Shown here: one piece after another, positions 6,016 through 10,904 of the stretch
Numbering within the stretch: the stretch's first letter is position 1
How the letters are laid out: each line of letters opens with the position of its first letter
Origin: CAYLLT01 sp964591605
GTDB lineage: Bacteria > Planctomycetota > Phycisphaerae > UBA1845 > PWPN01
Length of the DNA stretch: 10,904 bases
NCBI GenBank assembly: GCA_964591605.1
Contig: CAZQEN010000274.1
Coordinates: 1 to 10,904 of the forward strand
Reading direction: 5' to 3'
Program-made: the position numbers and the translations under genes
The notes under the pieces: model-generated
What the model saw: only the letters and a program-made list of their open reading frames with translations
What the model was told of the DNA's origin: nothing
Databases searched by the model: none

Positions 6016-7998
6016 TCACACTCTCACCTTTCCCACGCGTTGCATGTGTGACCTCGATTCTCCTTCGTCGTCGCGGTCGAGCCGGTCGCCGTAGAGCTGC
6101 ACCTCGGCGATGTCGCGATAATGGCCGTCGGTCCGCATGAGCTCCTCATGCGTTCCGATCTGGGAGACACGTCCGTTTTCCAGAACGATCACCATGTCCG
6201 CCCGTTTGACGGTGCTGACGCGGTGGGCGATGACGAGGGTGGTGCGATCCGTCATGACAAAGCCCATGGCCCGCTGGATGAGGTGCTCGGTTTCGGGGTC
6301 GATGGCTGCGAGGGCGTCGTCGAGGATCAGGATCCGGGGGTTGGTGGCGACGGCGCGGGCGATGGCGAGGCGCTGGCGCTGCCCGCCGGAGAGGGAGGAG
6401 CCGCGCTCGGCCAGGATGGTCTCGTAGCCGTGAGGGAGTTCTTCGATGAACTCATGGGCCTGGGCGAGCCGTGCGGCGGCCTCGACCTGCCCGAGATCCA
6501 CGCCGGGCCGGCCGTAGGCGACGTTTGCCTCGACGGTGTCGCTGAACAGGTAAGTCTCCTGAAAGACGTAGGCGACCTGGCTGCGGAGGCTGGCCGGGTC
6601 GACGTCGCGGATGTCGACGCCGTCGATGAGAATCCGGCCGCTCTGCGGGTCGTAGAAGCGTCCGATCAGATGGACGAGCGTGGTTTTGCCGGCGCCGGTG
6701 GGGCCGACGATGGCGACGACGCTGCCGCCGGGTATGTCGAAGTGGATGTCGTGCAGGACCGGCCGGGCGGGGGAGTATCCGAAGGTGACGTGCTCGAACC
6801 GGATGCCGCCGAGGCCCTGGTCGGGCAGCGGGTGGGCGGCGGGCTTGATCTGCACGTTGGGCGGCGCGGTGAGCACCTCGTGGAGCCGCCGGGCGGAGAC
6901 GATGGCGTTCTGGTACTGCTCGTTGATGACGGCGACCTGCTGGAGCCGGGCGAGAATGGCGCCCATGGCGGCGCCGAGCATGAGCACGTCGCCGGCATCG
7001 AGCCGCCCTCTGATGATGAGGATGCCGGCGGTCATGAACAGCATGAGATGCGAGGCGATGGCGATGGCGCGAATGATGGGTGTGAAATTGGCGAAGAGCC
7101 GAATCCGGTGCATGACCCGTGCGAAGAAGTCGTCGCAGCTCTGGCCGTATTTGTCGATCTCATGGGCCTCCGTGGCGAAGGCCTTGACCACGTGCGCGCC
7201 GGCGATGTTCTCGGTGAGGATGCTGACGTTTTTGTCGCCGGCCTCCATCTGGGCGCGCAGGGCGGGCTGGATGCGCCGGCTGAACCGCATGGTGTAGATG
7301 ATCCAGGCGGGCAGGGGGAGCAGGGCGAGGAGGGCGACCCAGGGAGACCGCGTGAGAAGGAGGGCCACGTACCCCAGGACGATCAGCACGATCTCGAGGG
7401 TGACGAGGACGGCCGAGTTCACGAAGAGGCGCACGTTCTGCAGGTCGCTCAGGGAGCGGTTGATGATCTCCCCGGTGGACATGGCATCGTGAAAGGCGAA
7501 ACCGACGCGCTGGAGCTTGTCGTAGACGGCCTCGCGGATGTGAAAGACCATGTACATGCTCATCTTCATGTTGGCGACTTCGCGGCAGTAGATGATCGAG
7601 CCCATGAGGAGCACGAAGCCGGCGAGGACGAAGACGATGTGGCGCAGACGGACGGCGTCGGGTGAATCGCCGGTGAGCCATGGCCAGAAAGGCAGGCCGC
7701 CGGCGTCGGGGCGGAACCCTTGACGCGCGAGGGGACGCGCATCGTCCGGCCCCTCGGCCCGCGGCTCCGCCGCCTCGCGTGTCAAGGGGAACTGGACAGC
7801 CTTGATCTGGTTGATGGCCTGGGCGGTTTGTCGGACGGCGAGGATTTCGACGCAGACGGCGGCGGTCAGCACGAGGCAGGAGAGCACGACCCGCCCCTTG
7901 ACCGGCCGGATGAAGCCGAACATCCAGCGGAGCAGTTGGCGGTTGCTCACCGCTTCCGACTCAGCGACGCTTTCCACCTGTGTGTTCACGGAATCCAT
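6016..7998 (-). CDS. ABC exporter half-transporter, degenerate Walker B subunit, with in-frame palindromic insertion
   Basis: Type IV half-transporter of 660 aa. The six membrane segments span about 35-375: TM1 near 36-58, TM2 near 118-138. The coupling region is FHDAMSTGEIINRSLSDLQ (169-187). The ATPase motifs are Walker A GPTGAGKTT (432-440), Gln480, perfect LSGGQ (536-540), Walker B ILILD (556-560), then Asp561 in place of the catalytic Glu (LDDALAAID), and H-loop His592. LDD plus an altered D-loop is typical of the non-hydrolysing site of heterodimeric exporters such as TM287/288 and BmrCD, and it fits the partner encoded downstream. The external loop between TM1 and TM2 is enlarged, and residues 71-94 are encoded by a 72-bp palindromic element. 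I chose the ATG at 7998: the frame stays open to 8580, but the upstream 194 residues are compositionally random and start with GTG. No Shine-Dalgarno is visible, and a hairpin ends 2 nt before the ATG. The substrate is unknown. Confidence 0.92.
   Translation of the reverse strand: MDSVNTQVESVAESEAVSNRQLLRWMFGFIRPVKGRVVLSCLVLTAAVCVEILAVRQTAQAINQIKAVQFPLTREAAEPRAEGPDDARPLARQGFRPDAGGLPFWPWLTGDSPDAVRLRHIVFVLAGFVLLMGSIIYCREVANMKMSMYMVFHIREAVYDKLQRVGFAFHDAMSTGEIINRSLSDLQNVRLFVNSAVLVTLEIVLIVLGYVALLLTRSPWVALLALLPLPAWIIYTMRFSRRIQPALRAQMEAGDKNVSILTENIAGAHVVKAFATEAHEIDKYGQSCDDFFARVMHRIRLFANFTPIIRAIAIASHLMLFMTAGILIIRGRLDAGDVLMLGAAMGAILARLQQVAVINEQYQNAIVSARRLHEVLTAPPNVQIKPAAHPLPDQGLGGIRFEHVTFGYSPARPVLHDIHFDIPGGSVVAIVGPTGAGKTTLVHLIGRFYDPQSGRILIDGVDIRDVDPASLRSQVAYVFQETYLFSDTVEANVAYGRPGVDLGQVEAAARLAQAHEFIEELPHGYETILAERGSSLSGGQRQRLAIARAVATNPRILILDDALAAIDPETEHLIQRAMGFVMTDRTTLVIAHRVSTVKRADMVIVLENGRVSQIGTHEELMRTDGHYRDIAEVQLYGDRLDRDDEGESRSHMQRVGKVRV
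7717..7788. repeat. 72-bp cloverleaf-like palindromic element inside the ABC gene
   Basis: Outer arms CCCTTGACGCGCGAGG (7717-7732) and CCTCGCGTGTCAAGGG (7773-7788) pair over 16 bp with one mismatch. Between them lie three back-to-back small hairpins: 7733-7747 (GGACG/CGTCC), 7748-7759 (GGCC/GGCC) and 7762-7772 (CGGC/GCCG). The element is exactly 24 codons, begins on a codon boundary (residue 71 of the minus-strand ABC protein) and encodes a charged segment rich in Pro, Ala, Arg and Glu in the TM1-TM2 loop. The layout suggests a mobile palindrome of the kind described as Rickettsia palindromic elements, but no second sequence copy is present in this window. Confidence 0.7.
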
Positions 7999-8000
7999 GC

Positions 8001-8027
8001 GACAACCGGTGTGCGCGCCGGGTTGTC
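8001..8027 (-). promoter_or_regulatory. Hairpin abutting the start codon of the 660-aa ABC gene
   Basis: GACAACC (8001-8007) pairs with GGTTGTC (8021-8027), and two further GC pairs are possible inside the loop. In the leftward mRNA this hairpin ends 2 nt before the ATG at 7998, where a ribosome-binding site should lie. No Shine-Dalgarno is visible. It may limit translation initiation of the exporter operon; that role is inference. Confidence 0.5.
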
Positions 8028-8042
8028 TCGCCCATGGGAGGG

Positions 8043-8088
8043 GGAAGAGTACAGGCCGCCGTGGGGACGGCGGACGCTGGACTCTTCC
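8043..8088 (-). ncRNA. Long imperfect hairpin in the ABC leader region
   Basis: Three stacked stems: GGAAGAGT 8043-8050 with ACTCTTCC 8081-8088 (8 bp, perfect), CAG 8052-8054 with CTG 8077-8079, and CCGCCGT 8056-8062 with ACGGCGG 8067-8073 (7 bp, perfect, GGGG loop). That gives 18 pairs with small internal loops. It lies 45-90 nt ahead of the leftward ABC start, so it could be a structured 5' leader, or a dispersed palindrome. I do not recognise a riboswitch class. Confidence 0.45.
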
Positions 8089-8196
8089 ATCTCGCGCAGG
8101 AGCGGCGCGCTGACCGGTTTGGTGCCCAGGGTCGCCGGAGCGGCGGCGGCCGTGTCCGTAGCCTGCCTGCCGGGTCCGGAAAGGGAGGAGGGTACC

Positions 8197-8214
8197 CAAA
8201 ACCTGCCGGTTTTG
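8197..8214. repeat. Small perfect hairpin CAAAACC-TGCC-GGTTTTG
   Basis: A perfect 7-bp stem with a 4-nt loop in the long gap between the ABC gene and the lipoprotein gene. The T-run lies inside the stem on both strands rather than after it, so terminator function is doubtful. Confidence 0.45.
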
Positions 8215-8280
8215 CCACTTCTGCGGCGGGTTTGCTCCATGCGGGCCCGCAAGCGTGCATGACGGGTGCGTGTCAAGGTT

Positions 8281-8382
8281 GGCGGGTGGCATGGGTCCCG
8301 GCGCGCCGGGACCCGTGGGGAGGTCCACACGGGCAGCTTCGGCTTCGCTCAGCGAAGCCGAAGCTGCCCATGCCACCCCGCC
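8281..8382. repeat. Three-armed composite palindrome (about 102 bp)
   Basis: Outer arms 8281-8293 and 8369-8382 pair (GGCGGGTGGCATG against CATGCCACCCCGCC, one bulge). Inside are a perfect 22-nt palindrome 8293-8314 (GGGTCCCGGCG and its complement), a small hairpin 8315-8328 (GTGG/CCAC), and a 39-nt hairpin 8331-8369 whose 19-bp arms are perfect with a single-base centre at 8350. The layout, an outer stem enclosing three consecutive hairpins with 2 nt between the second and third, mirrors the element at 7717-7788, although arm sequences differ. The 11-mer GCGTGTCAAGG lies just before it (8268-8278) and also ends the outer arm of the other element (7777-7787). No protein-coding signal overlaps it. 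Confidence 0.75.
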
Positions 8383-8578
8383 CAAGCGGTCACGGACCCG
8401 TGCATGACCGTATCTGCACGCCTGGGGTGGCCCACCGCACCGCGGAGGGGGACACGAAGAGGGGAGCATCCGCGTCATCCGGAACGGCGTGATGCATTGG
8501 CGAAAGATCGGGGTCAAAGCGGTCCAACTTCGGGTGTCGGGACGGCGCGGGCCGGCCCCGGAAACTGGTGGACGATCC

Positions 8579-8584
8579 AAGGAG
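8579..8584 (+). promoter_or_regulatory. Strong Shine-Dalgarno AAGGAG for the lipoprotein
   Basis: AAGGAG stands 8 nt before the ATG at 8593 and fixes that start against longer in-frame alternatives. It is the clearest ribosome-binding site in the window; most other genes here lack one. Confidence 0.85.
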
Positions 8585-8592
8585 CATTTCCG

Positions 8593-8820
8593 ATGCGATC
8601 CTTCGCGAAGACGCTGGGTGCGGTGGTCCTGGTGGGTCTGGTGGCGGCGGGGTTCCTCACTGCCGCGACCGGTTGCGACGAGACGGCCGTCGCGGGTTAC
8701 TACGAAGACGGCTACTACTCATACGACGATTACTACTACGACGACGGCTACGACTCGGGTGGTCAGTACACGGGTGGCGAGGTGCTCTCGACGTACCTGG
8801 GGAACTTCATCGAATACTGA
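8593..8820 (+). CDS. Small Tyr/Asp-rich putative lipoprotein
   Basis: A 75-aa exported protein I do not recognise. The N-terminus is a textbook signal sequence: MRSFAK, then a hydrophobic core (about 8-25), ending ATGC with Cys28 as the likely lipidated residue. The lipobox is slightly off consensus (Ala instead of Leu at -3). The mature part would be about 48 aa. Residues 36-54 contain nine Tyr and seven Asp/Glu with only two Gly and one Ser, followed by a Gly/Ser/Gln linker and a more ordinary tail ending YLGNFIEY. Such composition suggests metal binding, a surface-adhesive or cross-linkable segment, or simple disorder; none can be proven from sequence. ATG is supported by AAGGAG at 8 nt. 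It stands alone on the plus strand and converges on the PhoH gene. Confidence 0.75.
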   Translation: MRSFAKTLGAVVLVGLVAAGFLTAATGCDETAVAGYYEDGYYSYDDYYYDDGYDSGGQYTGGEVLSTYLGNFIEY

Positions 8821-8825
8821 TTCGT

Positions 8826-8876
8826 TGCCGATTGTCGATTGCCGATTGCCGATTGCCCATTGGCAATCGGCAATTC
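8826..8876. repeat. GATTGCC heptamer repeat ending in a perfect hairpin, between convergent genes
   Basis: Heptamer units related to GATTGCC repeat from 8830 to 8857 (one reads GATTGTC). The last two form the left arm ATTGCCGATTGCC (8845-8857) of a perfect 13-bp hairpin with loop CATT and right arm GGCAATCGGCAAT (8862-8874). It fills the 56-nt gap between the lipoprotein stop (8820) and the PhoH stop (8877). Position suggests a two-way transcription end, but there is no T-run. It could equally be a heptamer-repeat family member like those known from other genomes. Confidence 0.7.
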
Positions 8877-10178
8877 CTACAGCAGATTCGCGGCCAGTTC
8901 GGCCAGGGGGCTGCGTTCGCCCTTCTGGAGGCGGACATGGGCGGCCAGCGACTGCGTGCGGAAGCGGTTGACGAGGTAGGTGAAGCCGTTGCTGTTGCCG
9001 TCGACGTAGGGGTTGTCGATCTGGTAGGGGTCGCCGGTGAGGACGATTTTGGAGTCCTGGCCGACGCGGGTGATGACGGTTTTGACCTCGAGAGGCGTGA
9101 GGTTCTGGGCCTCGTCGATGACGACGAAGCGGTTGACGATGCTGCGGCCGCGGATGTAGGTGAGCGGCTGGATCTCGATGATGCCGCTGCGCAGAAGTGA
9201 CGCACAGTCGGCGTGGCCTTTGACCGGGCCGGAGATGTCGAGCAGGAAATCGACGGTGTCGACGATCGGCTTCATCCAGGGGTCGAGCTTCTGTTCGATG
9301 TCGCCGGGCAGATAGCCGATGTCGCGTCCGAGAGGGAAGATCGGGCGGCCGACCAGGATGCCGCGGTACTTTTTCTCGACGATGGTCTGGTGCATGGCGG
9401 CGGCGAGGGCCAGGAGCGTTTTGCCCGTTCCCGCCTTGCCCATGAGCGTGACGAGCTGGACGCGGTCGTCGAGCAGGGCATCGATGGCGAAGTACTGCTC
9501 CTTGTTTCGGGGGCGCAGGCCCCAGAGGGTGTGGGCGGGCTCGCGCAGGGCGATGATGCTCTTGCAGTCGACGTCGACGCGGCCGAGGACGGTCTGCTTG
9601 TTGCCGTTGGCTGCGCGGAGGAGGACGTACTCGTTGGGGAGGAACTCGGCGCGCTCCATGGCGAGCCGGCCGGCGGCGCGGAACTCGTTCATCTGCTCGG
9701 GGGTGACGGTTTCTTCGACCTCGCCGGAGTAGAGATCCGAGAGCAGGACGTGGTCGGTCTCATAATCCTCGGCGCGGAATCCGGCGGCGTCGGCGCGGAT
9801 GCGCAGGTTGATGTCCTTGGTGACGATGATGACGGGGGTGTCGGGCTCGTCGCGCTGGACGGCCTGGGCGACTCGGAGGATCTCGATGTCGCCGTGGCCG
9901 TTGCCGCCGGTCATGAGGCGGTCGGGCTCGCAGTAGACCTTGAGGGTGCCGCCTTTCTCGAGGGGGATGCCGCCGGCGAGGCTCTGGCCGTTGCGCAGGC
10001 CGTCGAGCAGGCGGACGACCGCCCGGGCGTTGTAGCCGCGGTCGGTCATCTCCTTCTTGAAGCGGTCGATCTCCCCGATGATCGCGACCGGAATGATGAC
10101 CGTGTTGTCGGCGAACTGAAAGATCGAATTCGGGTCATGGATCAGGATATTCGCGTCGAGGATGTAATTCTTCCGCAT
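8877..10178 (-). CDS. phoH: PIN-PhoH family ATPase/ribonuclease (PhoH2/YlaK type)
   Basis: A 433-aa two-domain protein, the normal length for PhoH2-like proteins. The N-terminal PIN nuclease domain (1-130) carries Asp8 (ILDAN), Glu36 (GEID), Asp97 (GDIEI) and Asp122 (TKDINLR), the expected acidic metal-binding set. The C-terminal PhoH ATPase domain (about 225-433) has Walker A GKAGTGKT (247-254), the block GRPIFPLGRDIGYLPGDIE (277-295), Walker B VVIDEAQN (352-359) and TGDPYQIDNPYVDGNSNG (381-398). Mycobacterial PhoH2 proteins are ATP-dependent RNA helicase/RNases; a similar RNA role is inferred. I chose ATG 10178 because the protein then begins MRKNYILDAN as in homologues. The longer frame to 10241 needs a TTG start and adds 21 unconserved residues across the promoter. 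No Shine-Dalgarno is present; the predicted -10 box ends 7 nt before the ATG, implying a leaderless mRNA. Confidence 0.95.
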   Translation of the reverse strand: MRKNYILDANILIHDPNSIFQFADNTVIIPVAIIGEIDRFKKEMTDRGYNARAVVRLLDGLRNGQSLAGGIPLEKGGTLKVYCEPDRLMTGGNGHGDIEILRVAQAVQRDEPDTPVIIVTKDINLRIRADAAGFRAEDYETDHVLLSDLYSGEVEETVTPEQMNEFRAAGRLAMERAEFLPNEYVLLRAANGNKQTVLGRVDVDCKSIIALREPAHTLWGLRPRNKEQYFAIDALLDDRVQLVTLMGKAGTGKTLLALAAAMHQTIVEKKYRGILVGRPIFPLGRDIGYLPGDIEQKLDPWMKPIVDTVDFLLDISGPVKGHADCASLLRSGIIEIQPLTYIRGRSIVNRFVVIDEAQNLTPLEVKTVITRVGQDSKIVLTGDPYQIDNPYVDGNSNGFTYLVNRFRTQSLAAHVRLQKGERSPLAELAANLL

Positions 10179-10185
10179 TGCGCCA

Positions 10186-10215
10186 AGTATAGAGTTCGGC
10201 GGGCAGAGGTGACAA
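10186..10215 (-). promoter_or_regulatory. Sigma70-like promoter of the PIN-PhoH gene, predicted leaderless
   Basis: On the minus strand TTGTCA (10215-10210, 5 of 6 matches) and TATACT (10191-10186, 5 of 6) are spaced by 18 nt. The ATG at 10178 lies 7 nt past the -10 box, about where transcription would begin. Confidence 0.6.
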
Positions 10216-10234
10216 GGAAGGTCCGATAGGGGTG

Positions 10235-10263
10235 TTGGCAAGCCGGGGGCCCAATGCTATGAT
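10235..10263 (+). promoter_or_regulatory. Sigma70-like promoter of the antitoxin gene
   Basis: TTGGCA (10235-10240) and TATGAT (10258-10263) are separated by the ideal 17 nt; the boxes match 5 of 6 consensus positions each. Transcription would start near 10270, leaving a leader of about 12 nt that is almost entirely the GGAG ribosome-binding site. It diverges from the PhoH promoter with 19 bp between the two -35 boxes, so one regulator could affect both. Confidence 0.65.
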
Positions 10264-10281
10264 GTGGGTGGAGAAAGACTT

Positions 10282-10530
10282 ATGAGCGCCCAGCAGGTCC
10301 AGGAAATCATCGAGCGGGTGAAAGCGATGCCGCCGGACCAGCAGATCGAGGTGGCCAATGCCGTCGGCCGTTTCGTGTGGGCTGAGCGGTTTCGCCGCGT
10401 CTGCGAACGCATTGAAGCGCGTGTTGAGGCATCTGGCGAAACCATTACCGACGAAGAGATCGATGAGTTAGTTCGTGAGGTCAGACGGGAGACGCCGTTA
10501 TCACAGCGGTCATCGACAATTCCGTCTTGA
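10282..10530 (+). CDS. Putative antitoxin of a PIN-type toxin-antitoxin pair
   Basis: A small acidic/basic helical protein of 82 aa. The N-terminal block QQVQEIIERVKAMPPDQQIE is a common opening of antitoxin-like proteins encoded before PIN toxins; the rest (EAR, TDEEIDELVREVRRE) is a charged helix suited to wrapping a partner. No ribbon-helix-helix or AbrB motif is certain. ATG 10282 is chosen over the GTG at 10264, which lies 1 nt past the -10 box, because GGAG at 10270-10273 sits 8 nt before this ATG. The last 11 residues (PLSQRSSTIPS) are encoded in DNA that also carries the start of the toxin frame (34-nt overlap). Assignment rests mainly on the neighbour. Confidence 0.65.
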   Translation: MSAQQVQEIIERVKAMPPDQQIEVANAVGRFVWAERFRRVCERIEARVEASGETITDEEIDELVREVRRETPLSQRSSTIPS

Positions 10531-10904
10531 TCAGTGCTCTCCTGAATCGGTGGTGGAGCCTGCTGGCTGATGCGGCTCAGACGGACCATCTCCAGATTGT
10601 GGTTGCTCCCAGGCTCATCTCCGAGTTTCTCGCGGTCAGCGCTCGACCACGTCTCCTGCCGCATATCGCCGCGGAGGATCGAGCGGAGTTGCTCGAGCTG
10701 CTCGAACGAGCTCCGAGTTTCGGACACACCACGCCCGTGACTGTCTGCCGCGACCCTGAAGACGACTATCTCCTCGCCCTTGCCAAGGCTGCAGAGGCGG
10801 ACATACTGGTGACGCGGGACGAGGATCTGCTGGTTCTGGGCCGCTACGGACGAACCGAGATCGTTTACCCTGCCGAATTCCTCCGTCGCCTCTCCGAAAT
10901 CCAG
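10497..10904 (+). CDS. PIN-domain toxin (COG1569-like), partial at window end, no ordinary start codon
   Basis: The frame is open from after the TGA at 10476-10478 to the window end. Counting from the GTT at 10497 it gives 136 residues: VITAVIDNSVLISALL (1-16), RLISEFL with Glu43, CRDPEDDYLLALAKAAEAD (84-102), and ILVTRDEDLLVLGRYG (103-118) ending YPAEFLRRL. Acidic residues Asp7, Glu43, Asp90 and Asp108 form the PIN metal-binding set of this putative RNase family. Family length is about 135-145 aa, so only a few residues should lie outside. The expected start is the GTT (10497) or the ATC next to it; the first ATG/GTG/TTG in frame is TTG 10527, which would remove catalytic Asp7. Either a non-standard start is used, the toxin is mutated (GTG to GTT), or a sequencing error exists. 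Overlap with the antitoxin would allow coupled translation. Confidence 0.75.

Larger units (their letters stand above)
7999..8592. other. 594-nt divergent intergenic region without a gene
   Basis: This gap lies between the leftward ABC start and the rightward lipoprotein start. Several open frames cross it, but none has a recognisable domain or start signal. The visible content is palindromes (listed separately) and a Shine-Dalgarno at its right edge. A TTGACA occurs on the minus strand (about 8276-8271) without a convincing -10 box at the proper spacing. I could not identify a promoter for either flanking gene. Confidence 0.6.

Noticed and set aside
6121..7665. 514-aa plus-strand open frame antisense to the 660-aa ABC gene
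   Set aside because: Same type of shadow; no domain, while the opposite strand encodes an intact exporter.
7717..7788. tRNA gene because of the cloverleaf shape and 72-nt length
   Set aside because: The outer stem is 16 bp, arms are too short, and there is no T-loop or anticodon-loop sequence; it also lies in frame within a coding sequence.
7980..8492. 170-aa plus-strand open frame in the divergent gap
   Set aside because: No domain, no ribosome-binding site, overlaps the ABC start and several inverted repeats.
7999..8580. 194-residue N-terminal extension of the 660-aa ABC protein
   Set aside because: It needs a GTG start, crosses several palindromes, and shows random Pro/Arg/Gly-rich sequence with no domain. 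ABC exporters normally begin close to TM1.
8266..8592. Longer version of the lipoprotein (184 aa)
   Set aside because: It would bury a clear signal sequence internally and ignore the AAGGAG at 8579; the extra part crosses the three-armed palindrome.
8826..8876. CRISPR array from repeated GATTGCC
   Set aside because: Units are 7 nt and contiguous, without spacers; no cas genes are present.
10179..10241. 21-residue N-terminal extension of PhoH from a TTG
   Set aside because: It would overlap the predicted promoter and adds unconserved residues before the MRKNYILDAN start.
10257..10727. 156-aa minus-strand open frame across the toxin-antitoxin pair
   Set aside because: Ser/Thr/Arg-rich shadow frame; the plus-strand frames show a PIN domain, promoter and ribosome-binding site.

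Overview
The window comes from a GC-rich bacterial genome. It holds seven leftward genes (ABC pair, small pair, sugar operon), one leftward PIN-PhoH ATPase gene, one rightward small lipoprotein gene and one rightward toxin-antitoxin-like pair at the right edge. No rRNA, tRNA, IS transposase or CRISPR array was seen. A Planctomycetota-like origin (Phycisphaerae-type) is my best guess, from codon use, the MSLGQ-type ABC protein and the palindrome-rich intergenic DNA. That guess is inference, not proof.

Left region (about 1-3890, all on the minus strand, so read right to left): a 109-aa uncharacterised protein, a truncated 60-aa nucleotidyltransferase N-terminus, a GH84 beta-N-acetylglucosaminidase (O-GlcNAcase type), a GNAT acetyltransferase of the kind that forms the C-terminal domain of human OGA, and a lone PTS EIIC sugar permease. 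Junctions are tight (20-nt overlap, ATGA overlap, 16-nt gap, TTGA overlap), so they look like one translationally coupled operon. The GH84 protein has no signal peptide, so it should act in the cytoplasm. The two separate genes correspond to the two halves of animal OGA, next to a permease that could bring in an amino sugar. This is the most interesting biology in the window.

Middle region (3986-7998, minus strand): two half-size ABC exporters, transcribed in the order 660-aa protein then 628-aa protein. Their motifs are complementary. The 660-aa protein has Asp instead of the catalytic Glu after Walker B and a perfect LSGGQ. The 628-aa protein has the Glu but a degenerate MSLGQ signature. 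Together they predict a heterodimer with one consensus and one degenerate ATP site. The first external loop of the 660-aa protein is encoded by a 72-bp cloverleaf-shaped palindrome inserted exactly in frame.

Intergenic region 7999-8592: no credible gene, but several strong inverted repeats, including a second three-armed palindrome at 8281-8382. A 75-aa Tyr/Asp-rich lipoprotein gene follows at 8593-8820, and a heptamer-repeat hairpin separates it from the convergent PIN-PhoH gene.

Right region (8877-10904): the PIN-PhoH ATPase gene and an antitoxin/PIN-toxin pair diverge from back-to-back sigma70-like promoters. The PIN-toxin frame has no ordinary start codon ahead of its first catalytic Asp and runs off the window end. 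At two or three genes the predicted -10 box lies so close to the start codon that the mRNA would be leaderless or nearly so.
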